Shown here piece by piece: positions 38,130 to 46,900 of a DNA stretch of 64,000 nucleotides. The position numbers were made by a program, and so were the translations under genes. Under the pieces are notes generated by a model, which worked only from the letters and a program-made list of their open reading frames with translations, did no database searches and was not told the DNA's origin. This stretch comes from Pedobacter ginsengisoli (lineage in GTDB: Bacteria; Bacteroidota; Bacteroidia; Sphingobacteriales; Sphingobacteriaceae): the NCBI RefSeq assembly GCF_002736205.1, contig NZ_CP024091.1, positions 1,860,001-1,924,000 on the forward strand, read 5' to 3'. Position 1 is the stretch's first letter. Each line of letters opens with the position of its first letter.

Positions 38130-38177
38130 CTCCCTTAGATCCCTAAGTACTGTCTAAGGGAGACAACTCCCTTTTTT
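38130..38177 (+). terminator. Terminator region after mnmA
   Basis: AAGGGAG (38156-38162) pairs with CTCCCTT (38167-38173) and is followed by T residues to 38177, a standard terminator. A larger stem (38130-38139 with 38153-38162) uses the same right arm, so two folds compete. Confidence 0.7.
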
Positions 38178-38205
38178 GAAAAATATATTGCCCAATCTGT
38201 AGGGA

Positions 38206-39165
38206 TCATTGGAGGTCATTCTTTTCCAATTTATTAGAGATCAAGTAAGGCGAAGCCGATTTTATCTTTTTACCTTTATATCTTTCAAAATAATAATCTA
38301 CCCTGCCAAGATTAATCCCTGCAAAACCAACCTGATTTATGGTAGTTATTGCTCCGCTCAAATTCTGCACATCCTCTGGCTGATCCATAAAAGTATGCGT
38401 ATGACCACCTATTATCAGGTCGATACTCTTATTATTTTTCGCTAAAATCTGATCAGAAACCTTATCTGTTTTATATTTGTAACCCAAATGAGATAAGCAA
38501 ATTACCAGATCACATTTAAAGTCATTCTTTAATATATCAGCTATTTCATTAGCCTTTGCAACCGGGTCTAAGTAAACTGCATCTCCATAGTTTTTGCCAT
38601 CAACCAAACCATGCAATTCTATTCCAACCCCAAAAACACCAATCTTTAATCCATCCTTTTTAAATATCTTATACGGAAGGGTCGATTTATTGAGTATCGT
38701 ATTAGAGAAATCGTAATTACTACAAAGAACAGGGAAATTGGCATGAGGCAATTGCTTATAAAACCCCTCCATACCATTATCAAAATCATGATTGCCCATC
38801 GTTGCAGCATCATATCCCATTGCAGCCATGAGCTTAATTTCGAGCTCTCCACCAAACTTATTAAAATATGGAGTTCCCTGAAAAATGTCGCCGGCATCAA
38901 ACAGCAGCACGTTTTTCTCTTCGCTTCTTATCTTTTTTATCAGGGCGGATCGCCTTGCCGTACCACCCAAACCTTCATATTTAGATCCGTCGATAGGAAA
39001 AGGCTCTACCCTGCTGTGAACATCATTAGTATGCAAAATAGTTAGCTTTGTTACCCCACCGGCCGCCTCTGCTTCAAATGCATTTAAATTTAAGGCCAAA
39101 GCAGCTGCAGCAATACCACCAGTTCTAAGAAAATCTCTGCGGTTAGTTTTTAGTAATTCTTCCAT
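38206..39165 (-). CDS. 5'-nucleotidase-type metallophosphatase, catalytic half
   Basis: A 319-residue protein equal to the N-terminal catalytic domain of UshA-like 5'-nucleotidases. It has a twin-arginine signal (RRDFLRTGG, with a hydrophobic stretch to AEAAG) and the metal motifs LHTNDVHSR, FDAGDIFQG, MGNHDFDNG, CLSHLGYK and GGHTHTF. There is no C-terminal substrate-binding domain; that domain is encoded by the overlapping upstream gene (22-base overlap). Together they would degrade nucleotides or sugar nucleotides outside the cytoplasm. Confidence 0.9.
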   Translation of the reverse strand: MEELLKTNRRDFLRTGGIAAAALALNLNAFEAEAAGGVTKLTILHTNDVHSRVEPFPIDGSKYEGLGGTARRSALIKKIRSEEKNVLLFDAGDIFQGTPYFNKFGGELEIKLMAAMGYDAATMGNHDFDNGMEGFYKQLPHANFPVLCSNYDFSNTILNKSTLPYKIFKKDGLKIGVFGVGIELHGLVDGKNYGDAVYLDPVAKANEIADILKNDFKCDLVICLSHLGYKYKTDKVSDQILAKNNKSIDLIIGGHTHTFMDQPEDVQNLSGAITTINQVGFAGINLGRVDYYFERYKGKKIKSASPYLISNKLEKNDLQ

Positions 39166-39910
39166 CTAATTTTGGATTAATTGTTTTTCCGGCAGCCTCA
39201 GTTTCAATAACGTAATTCATTAATGCATCGCGTATTTTAAGACCTATAACCTTTTGATCTATAGCATTTTTAAAGGCCGGAACATTGTCGCCACCACCAC
39301 CAATATAATCTGAAGTAAGCACCTTGTAGGTTTTATTTACATCAAACGGTTTACCGTTTACCAATACATCTGTAGGCTTCTTATCTATTATTTTCATTTG
39401 CAAACGAGCCACAGGCTGCCCATTTGTAGAAGCTATATAATCCAGCACTTGTTGAACATCAGTACCTTTCAGTGTAAAAATAATCAGCTGATTTTCAAAA
39501 GGCATAAGCTCAAAAACATTGGAAACGGTAACGTTGCCCTTAGGAAAATCTACACGTAAACCTCCTTTTGTTGATGGCAACGCAAAATCAATATTCTGGT
39601 CGTATTTAAGTGCCTGTTCCAGAACTGCATCAGAAAAGAAATTGCTAAGCAGGCTTTCAGGTAAAGTATCGCTGCTTTTTTTAGACATCTGCGCTGCCGA
39701 ATGACCTATAACTTTATTCATTTCAGCATCAAGCTGAGCCTTGTAAGGCAAATAGGTTTTTATAATTGAACTATCAACTGTAAGTTCCTTATTAACATTG
39801 TATTCAGCCCGATTGGTCTTTACAAGATGGTATCCTGAAGAGCATGAAGCAACTAAAAGGACAACTGATAGCGCTAAATAATTCCTGAATGATTTGATAG
39901 GTTCCACCAT
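39143..39910 (-). CDS. 5'-nucleotidase C-terminal domain lipoprotein
   Basis: A 255-residue lipoprotein (lipobox VASC near residue 22). The body is the 5'-nucleotidase C-terminal domain that binds the substrate's base in UshA: SNVFELMPFENQLIIFTLKG and VLTSDYIGGGGDNVP are characteristic. ATG at 39910 is chosen because it gives the lipoprotein signal. The gene precedes and overlaps the catalytic-domain gene, so a two-subunit nucleotidase is likely, with one part lipid-anchored. A TATTTTTG box (39924-39931, minus strand) is a candidate -7 element. Confidence 0.87.
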   Translation of the reverse strand: MVEPIKSFRNYLALSVVLLVASCSSGYHLVKTNRAEYNVNKELTVDSSIIKTYLPYKAQLDAEMNKVIGHSAAQMSKKSSDTLPESLLSNFFSDAVLEQALKYDQNIDFALPSTKGGLRVDFPKGNVTVSNVFELMPFENQLIIFTLKGTDVQQVLDYIASTNGQPVARLQMKIIDKKPTDVLVNGKPFDVNKTYKVLTSDYIGGGGDNVPAFKNAIDQKVIGLKIRDALMNYVIETEAAGKTINPKLDGRITKN

Positions 39911-39985
39911 ATTTATTTTGGTACAAAAATACGGCAAACATTGCAATATGATGTAAAAATATAGTGATAATAGTGTTAAATAATA

Positions 39986-40022
39986 AGCCCCATTATCTTG
40001 AAAGTTCACAGATAATGGGGCT
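39986..40022 (-). terminator. Hairpin terminator after glutathione peroxidase
   Basis: A 13-bp perfect inverted repeat (39986-39998 and 40010-40022) lies 38 bases past the stop of the leftward peroxidase gene. The following T-tract is weak. Confidence 0.65.
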
Positions 40023-40059
40023 CCAATAACGATTCTGTTAACAGTTGTCCTATTAAACC

Positions 40060-40572
40060 TTACAAGTTCTTTGTAATCGCTTCATCTAAAGGTTTCACTT
40101 TGGAACGGAAACGGTGTACCAACTGGCCTTTTTCATTTATCAGGAATTTTTCGAAGTTCCATTGAATATCACCAGTAAAATCAGGGTTTTCCTGACTGGT
40201 TAAATATTTAAATAATGGGCTGATATCATCTCCTTTAACGCTGCTTTTTTCTGACAACAAGAAGGTAACATTGTATTTTCCAGTACAAAATTCTTTAATC
40301 TCGCTATTTGTAGCCAATTCCTGGCCACCAAAATTACCAGCCGGGAAACCAATTAACACTACATTTTTACCATATTGTTTTTGTAATTTTTCAAGGTCTT
40401 CGTACTGAGGTGTAAACCCGCATTTAGAAGCTGTATTTACAATCAGGATCTTTTTACCCTTAAATTTAGAAAGCTTAATCTCCTTACCATCAATGGTTTT
40501 AAAAGAAAAATCATAAACGTTTTTAGTTGGAGGCGTAAACAGAAGGCTTAACAGGATGAGTAATGTATTCAT
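40060..40572 (-). CDS. Cys-type glutathione peroxidase, secreted
   Basis: The 170-residue product has a hydrophobic N-terminus (LLILLSLLFTPP) acting as a signal or anchor. The peroxidatic residue is Cys51 in NTASKCGFTPQY. Other tetrad residues are Gln84 in GGQE and the Trp-Asn of IQWNFEKF. The resolving-cysteine position of thioredoxin-dependent members is kept at Cys96 (KEFC). The usual FPCNQF segment reads FPAGNF here. It probably reduces hydroperoxides with thioredoxin rather than glutathione. Confidence 0.92.
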   Translation of the reverse strand: MNTLLILLSLLFTPPTKNVYDFSFKTIDGKEIKLSKFKGKKILIVNTASKCGFTPQYEDLEKLQKQYGKNVVLIGFPAGNFGGQELATNSEIKEFCTGKYNVTFLLSEKSSVKGDDISPLFKYLTSQENPDFTGDIQWNFEKFLINEKGQLVHRFRSKVKPLDEAITKNL

Positions 40573-40767
40573 GGTTTTATGTTTTTTATATCTACGAAGT
40601 TAAGCACAAAAAAAATAGATAATTATATTATTTAAGTAAAATGTTTAAAACAGTTTTTAGCGCTGCCGGTCGAATTTAATGCCCTGAAAGCAGCAATCCC
40701 GGCATTGCTCATTATCAGGTAAAACAAGTCACTTTTAAATAAATTTGTCAGAAAAGTTAGATCGGAT

Positions 40768-40800
40768 TTTGAAATTAGGCTTATTTATAGCTTTATTTGC
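40768..40800 (+). promoter_or_regulatory. Candidate topA promoter
   Basis: TTTG (40768-40771) and TATTTGC (40794-40800) sit 22 bases apart, close to the Bacteroidetes -33/-7 arrangement. The start codon follows 15 bases later, giving a very short leader. Confidence 0.45.
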
Positions 40801-40815
40801 AGAAAAACGTTCTGA

Positions 40816-43407
40816 ATGGCGAAGAATTTACTAATAGTTGAGTCACCTGCGAAAGCGAAAACCATAGAGGGGTATTTGGGTAAGGATTTTCTTGTTAAAT
40901 CTAGTTACGGTCACATTCGTGACTTGATTAAGGGAGATATGGGAATTGATATCTCTAATAATTTTGCTCAAACCTACGAAGTCCCTTCAGATAAAAAGCA
41001 AGTTGTTGCCGAGTTAAGAAAACTAGCTAAGGAGGCCGAAATGGTATGGCTAGCATCCGATGAGGACCGTGAAGGAGAAGCCATTTCCTGGCATTTGTAC
41101 GAAACTTTAGGACTTAAAGAAGCCAAAACAAAACGTATTGTTTTTCATGAAATTACCAAGCCTGCAATTTTAAAGGCTATTGAAACACCCCGTACAATTG
41201 ACTATAACCTGGTTCATGCACAACAGGCGCGCCGCGTGTTAGATAGGTTGGTTGGTTTTGAACTTTCTCCGGTCTTGTGGAAAAAGGTTAAACCATCACT
41301 TTCGGCAGGTCGGGTACAATCAGTAGCAGTTCGTTTAATTGTAGATAGAGAAAGAGAAGTAAATAAATTCAATGCTTCGGCAGCATTTAAAATAACTGCA
41401 CAGTTTTCGACCGGAAAAGGAAAGGAAATTGTTAGAGCAGAATTGCCTCAGCGATTTGAAAAAGAAGCAGATGCAGAGCAGTTTTTAACAGACTGTATTG
41501 ATGCTGGTTTCGCGGTTGATAGTTTAGAAACGAAGCCTGCAAAACGTAATCCTGCAGCTCCGTTTACCACTTCTACCTTACAGCAAGAAGCTTCCCGCAA
41601 ACTGGGTTATTCAGTTTCAAGGACAATGCAAATTGCGCAAAGACTGTATGAAAGTGGACGAATCACCTATATGCGTACCGATTCAGTGAACTTATCGGAA
41701 ACGGCATTACAGGCTGCAGCAAGTGAAATAAAATCTGCTTATGGCGATAAATATCACCACTTAAGGGTATACAAAACTAAATCGGCAGGTGCACAAGAGG
41801 CTCACGAAGCCATCCGCCCTACTTATTTTAATCATCATACTGTACCAGGCGACAGTTCTGAACAACGTTTATATGAGTTGATCTGGAAACGTGCCATCGC
41901 TTCACAAATGAGTGAGGCTTTATTTGAAAAAACAACCGCCCAAATAGGCATCAGCACGCGCAAAGAGAACTTAATTGCCGAGGGTGAGGTTTTAAAATTT
42001 GATGGTTTCTTAAAGGTTTATCTTGAATCCAGTGATGATGATGACCTTGAGGATTCAGAAGGTAACAGCATGTTGCCACCATTGGTAAGAGGTCAGGAAT
42101 TGACTTTAAAAGAGATGAATGCAACTGAACGTTTCTCCAGACCACCGGCCAGATATACAGAGGCAAGTTTGGTTAAAAAACTAGAAGAGCTTGGTATTGG
42201 AAGGCCATCTACTTACGCACCAACAATTTCGACCATCCAAAACCGCGGTTATGTGGTTAAAGAAGATCGTGATGGCCGTCAGCGTTCATTCAGTGCTATT
42301 GTATTAGCCAATGGTGCTATCAAAAAACAAATTAAAACTGAAATAACAGGTGCAGAAAAAGGCAAGTTGTTCCCTACAGATATAGGAGAAGTTGTTAACG
42401 ATTTTCTGGTTGAACACTTTAAGGGAATTGTAGATTTTAACTTTACGGCAAGTGTAGAAAAGGAATTTGATGAGATTGCGCAAGGGCTGCAGGAATGGAC
42501 AAAGATGCTTCACTCCTTCTATACTCCTTTCCATAATGAGGTTGAAACTACTTTAGAAAATGCCGACAGGGCTAATGGCGAGCGTTTATTGGGTGTTGAT
42601 CCGGTAAGTGGTAAAAATGTTTATGCTAAGGTTGGTAAATTTGGTCCGTTGGTCCAAATTGGTCAGAATGACGACGAAGAAAAACCTCGTTATGCGAGCT
42701 TATCTAAATCGCAATCTGTGGCAACGGTTACTTTAGAAAATGCTTTGGAACAGTTTAAACTGCCTTTCCAACTTGAAGATTATGAAGGTAAAGAGGTTTC
42801 TGTTGGTGTAGGTCGTTTTGGTCCTTATGTCAAATGGGGTGATGCTTACATCTCTGTTCCTAAAAATGAAGATCCTTTATCAATTGACAGAGATCGTGCA
42901 ATAGAGATTATTGGCGAAAAAATTACTGCTGATGCTCCGGTTGCCCATTACCAGAATTTACCTGTTACCAAAGGAAAAGGACGATTCGGGCCGTTTATTA
43001 AATGGAACGATTTGTTTATCAATGTGCCTAAGGCTTATAATTTTGATAATCTAAAACAATCGGATATTGAAGAGCTGATTGGTAAAAAAATAGAAAAAGA
43101 GGCCAATAGGTTTATACAGCAGTGGGCTGAAGAAAAAATTGCTATCGAAAATGGCCGATGGGGACCGTTTATTCGCTTTGGTAAAGAAATGCTTAAGTTA
43201 CGTAAAAATCCGACTACTAACGACAAATATACTCAAGAGGAATTAGAGGTAATTTCTTTAGATGAAGTTAAAAAATTGATAGTTGAGCAGGTGCCTAACG
43301 CTTTTGAACCTAAAACCAAGAAAGCAGCAGCAAAGAAAACCGGTACAACGGCCAAGAAAGTAACAGCTAAAGCGCCTGCAAAAAAGAAAGTTGCAGCGAA
43401 GAAGTAG
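40816..43407 (+). CDS. topA: DNA topoisomerase I
   Basis: Relaxes negative supercoils by single-strand passage. The 863-residue product has the Toprim domain (LLIVESPAKAKTIEGYLG, DEDREGEAISWH), the catalytic Tyr285 in GRITYMRTDS, and four C-terminal repeats of the GRFGPYVKWG type between about residues 600 and 800 instead of cysteine zinc fingers. A Lys/Ala-rich basic tail of about 30 residues ends the protein and should bind DNA. A small protein gene follows 11 bases downstream. Confidence 0.97.
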   Translation: MAKNLLIVESPAKAKTIEGYLGKDFLVKSSYGHIRDLIKGDMGIDISNNFAQTYEVPSDKKQVVAELRKLAKEAEMVWLASDEDREGEAISWHLYETLGLKEAKTKRIVFHEITKPAILKAIETPRTIDYNLVHAQQARRVLDRLVGFELSPVLWKKVKPSLSAGRVQSVAVRLIVDREREVNKFNASAAFKITAQFSTGKGKEIVRAELPQRFEKEADAEQFLTDCIDAGFAVDSLETKPAKRNPAAPFTTSTLQQEASRKLGYSVSRTMQIAQRLYESGRITYMRTDSVNLSETALQAAASEIKSAYGDKYHHLRVYKTKSAGAQEAHEAIRPTYFNHHTVPGDSSEQRLYELIWKRAIASQMSEALFEKTTAQIGISTRKENLIAEGEVLKFDGFLKVYLESSDDDDLEDSEGNSMLPPLVRGQELTLKEMNATERFSRPPARYTEASLVKKLEELGIGRPSTYAPTISTIQNRGYVVKEDRDGRQRSFSAIVLANGAIKKQIKTEITGAEKGKLFPTDIGEVVNDFLVEHFKGIVDFNFTASVEKEFDEIAQGLQEWTKMLHSFYTPFHNEVETTLENADRANGERLLGVDPVSGKNVYAKVGKFGPLVQIGQNDDEEKPRYASLSKSQSVATVTLENALEQFKLPFQLEDYEGKEVSVGVGRFGPYVKWGDAYISVPKNEDPLSIDRDRAIEIIGEKITADAPVAHYQNLPVTKGKGRFGPFIKWNDLFINVPKAYNFDNLKQSDIEELIGKKIEKEANRFIQQWAEEKIAIENGRWGPFIRFGKEMLKLRKNPTTNDKYTQEELEVISLDEVKKLIVEQVPNAFEPKTKKAAAKKTGTTAKKVTAKAPAKKKVAAKK

Positions 43408-43418
43408 GTATTTATTAT

Positions 43419-43823
43419 ATGAAAAAAGACCTTCCTGAAAATATAGTTGAAGATGTTGCGATGGCTGTAGTGCTAATCAATGAAAGTCCGGAAGTAAAAA
43501 ACTGGACTGTTTATCTTGTTAATCTTAAAGACATTCCAATAGATAATGTACTGATCAGCTCTAAAGGGTACGGAGAAAAGGACGGTAAACTGGTAAAAAC
43601 TTCTGTACTCCGACACTTTCTGGGCAACATTAACGCCAAATCTTTTGCTGGAGTAGAAGCTATCGATACAGAAGTTTTCGGCTTAACAAACGAATACTGG
43701 TTAAGCTATTATATAGACGGGGTTATTTACGACAAAAAGTTTATTTTCCTACCGGAAAGCATTGTAGATGAAAACTTAATACGTGTTCCTCTTGTAAATA
43801 TGCCGGGTGTGATGATCAAATAG
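43419..43823 (+). CDS. Conserved small protein downstream of topA
   Basis: A 134-residue soluble protein, rich in beta-strand-forming residues (NWTVYLVNLKDIPIDNVLIS; EYWLSYYIDGVIYDKKFIFL), without signal peptide or known motif. It is 11 bases after topA and surely cotranscribed with it. I recall similar genes next to topA in other Sphingobacteriaceae, sometimes mislabelled as a tRNA-synthetase part, but cannot verify a function. Confidence 0.65.
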   Translation: MKKDLPENIVEDVAMAVVLINESPEVKNWTVYLVNLKDIPIDNVLISSKGYGEKDGKLVKTSVLRHFLGNINAKSFAGVEAIDTEVFGLTNEYWLSYYIDGVIYDKKFIFLPESIVDENLIRVPLVNMPGVMIK

Positions 43824-43934
43824 TACCCAAAAAGCTTTTACTTTCTGATTTTTCTTCTGTTGATAATAATTGTTTTAGTTTGCCGATGATTTTTACTACT
43901 TTTCGTACACATCTTATTACGAAAAATCTGTATC

Positions 43935-46900
43935 ATGGAATCATCCCGCTCTTCCTTTGTTCAAAGGAATAAGAAACCTTTAATTATTGGATCTGTTGCC
44001 GTTGTATTGCTAGGCATTGCATCAATTTTCTTCTTTAAAAAAGAAAAACCTAAAGACTATAATCAAAAATATTCTAAATACATAGAGGCCTATACCTCTG
44101 GAACCATCTCTAAAAAGAGTTTCATTAGAGTACACTTGGCCAGCGAAGTAAAAACAATGAGTGATGTTGGCGTGGCAGACACCCGTGATTTATTCAGCTT
44201 CTCCCCTTCTGTAAAAGGAAAAGCATACTGGATTGATGCCCAGACAGTTGAATTCAGGCCAGATGAGCCTTTAAAATCTGGCGAAACTTATGAAGCCAAT
44301 TTTGATTTAAGCAAAGTTACCGAAACAGAAAAAGATCTCGAAGAATTTGAATTCGGGTTTAGAGTTATCAGACCGGGAATGAGCCTTAGTCAGGATGGTT
44401 TGGTATCGCAAAACAATACTTCGCTAGACTACATGAAGCTTAAGGGTGAAATTACTACCTCTGATCAGGAAGATCCAAAAGCAATTGAAAAAGCATTAAT
44501 GCTTAATTTCCCACAAACTTTAAAAATAAAATGGCAACATAATCCTGAAAAAAATACTTCTGCCTTTACTGTAGATAGTATTAAAAAAGCAGGTCAGGAT
44601 ACGAAATTAACTTTAAAATGGTCTGGCGAAACCATTGATGCAGACAGCAAAGGTGAGCAAACAGTTGTTGTTCCTGCCAAAGGCGTATTTAAGATTCTGG
44701 ACATGAAAGCGGTTCAAGACCTTGAAGATTATGCCCTGGTACAGCTTTCTGAACCAGTTGGTGTTGCACAGGATCTGGCTGGTTTAATCTCCTTAAGCGG
44801 GTTGTCTGATTTAAGGTTCACTATTGATGGCAGTCAGGTAAAAGTGTATTCGGCCCTTGCCTTGGAAGGAAATTATGCCTTTACCATAAATTCAGGTATC
44901 GAAAATATTAACGGAAAGAAACTTGGAGCAGGGAAAACAGCCAATATCATTTTTGAGAACAAATTGCCTTCGGTTGTTATTGCCGGCAGCGGTACCATAC
45001 TTCCAAATTCGGGTAAACTGGTATTGCCTTTCGAAGCCACCAATTTAAGGGCTGTTGATGTTACAGTTATCAAAATCTATGAAAACAATATCCCTCAGTT
45101 TTTCCAGACCAACAGCTATAAAGATGGAAGTGAGATTCGTAGGGTAGGTAAACCTGTTGTTCAAAAAACAATTCGTTTAGACGAAGATAAAGCACTTAAC
45201 CTGCATAAAAAGAACCGTTTCACATTAGACCTGGATAAGCTGATCAAAACGGAACCGGGTGCAATGTACCGCATAACCATCGGTTTCAGAAATGAGTACA
45301 ATGTATTTAAATGTGCTGAAGTAACCAACGATGAAGCCACTTCTGATGATGACTATCGTGGTTATGGCGAAAAAATTGATGAGGATGATGAGTTCTGGGA
45401 GCGTTACAACAGTTACTATCCTAATAATTACAGGTGGGAAGATCGGGATAACCCTTGCACCCCATCCTACTATACCAATGATAAATGGGCCAGCAGAAAC
45501 GTAATGGCTTCGAACATTGGTATTATTGCCAAACGCGGTAACGACAATAGTATGCTTGTTGTAACCTCAGATCTGCTTACGGCAAAACCAATGAGCGGTG
45601 TTACTTTAGAGCTTTTAGATTACCAGCGCCAGATCATCCATACGGTTAAAACTGATGGCGATGGGATGGCTACTTTTGATCTGAAAAGGAAACCATTCTT
45701 ATTGATAGCTAAAAATGGCGATGAACGTGGTTACCTCAAAATGGACGATGGTAGTTCCCTTCCTTTAAGCCGATTTGATGTGGGTGGCGATGTGGTGCAG
45801 AACGGATTGAAGGGTTATATTTATGGAGAACGAGGTGTTTGGAGACCTGGCGATTCTATATTCGTATCCTTCATTCTTGAGGATAAACTTAAAAAACTTC
45901 CAGGCGGATATCCGGTCACTTTTGAATTATACAACCCTCAAGGACAATTAATTAAAAGGATCATCAATGGTAAACCATTAAATGGATTCTATGCTTTTAA
46001 AACCGCTACAGAAAACACTGCTCCTACAGGCAACTGGCTTGCTAAAGTAAAAGCGGGTGGTGCAGTGTTCAGCAAAACCATTAAGGTTGAAACCGTAATG
46101 CCCAACAGGTTAAAGATAAATTTCAATATAGGCAATGCGGCTTATTTAGGTGTTGGCGGTGCATCTTCAGCTACGCTTTCGGCAAACTGGCTATTTGGTT
46201 CTGTAGGTAAAAGCCTGAAAGCTAAGGTTGATGTGAACCTGAATACCATGAAAACCACTTTTAAGGGTTTTGATGAGTATACTTTTGATAACCCTACAGT
46301 AGCGTTCCAATCGCAGGTAAAAACCATATTCGAAGGCACATTAAATGAGAATGGAACTGCCGTTGTAAATACCAGTTTAAATGAAAACAATACTGCTCCG
46401 GGCATGCTTAAGGCAAACTTTACCACTAAGGTATTTGAAGCAGGCGGTAATTTCAGTATTGATAACTTTAGTATCCCTTACCATGTTTACAACAACTATT
46501 ACGGTATTAAAACCCCTGATGGTGAGAAATTAAGCGGAATGCTGGTAACCGGCAAGGATCATAAAGTTAATATTGTTAATGTAGACAGGAACGGTAAACT
46601 GGTACAAGGTGGCAAAACTGTTGAGGTTGAGCTATACAAAGTACAGTGGCGTTGGTGGTGGGATCAGGACGACCAGAACTCCTATGCTAACTTTACCCAA
46701 AACTCTTATAATAAACTCGTTAAAAAAGAAAGCATCACTTTATCAAACGGTAAAGGAAGCTGGAATTTAAGAATAGATGAACCGGAATGGGGTCGTTATC
46801 TGATTCTGGTACGCGATGTAAATGGTGGCCATGTAACCGGCAAATCTGTATATGTTGACTGGCCGGGTTGGGCACAACGTGAACAGGCCAACAACCCTAC

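Noticed and set aside
38130-38177. Terminator/antiterminator pair acting as an attenuator
   Set aside because: The competing hairpins follow the mnmA stop and no rightward gene comes next, so there is nothing to attenuate. A normal terminator explains them.
40420-40425. Selenocysteine form of glutathione peroxidase
   Set aside because: The peroxidatic position is an ordinary cysteine codon within an uninterrupted frame.
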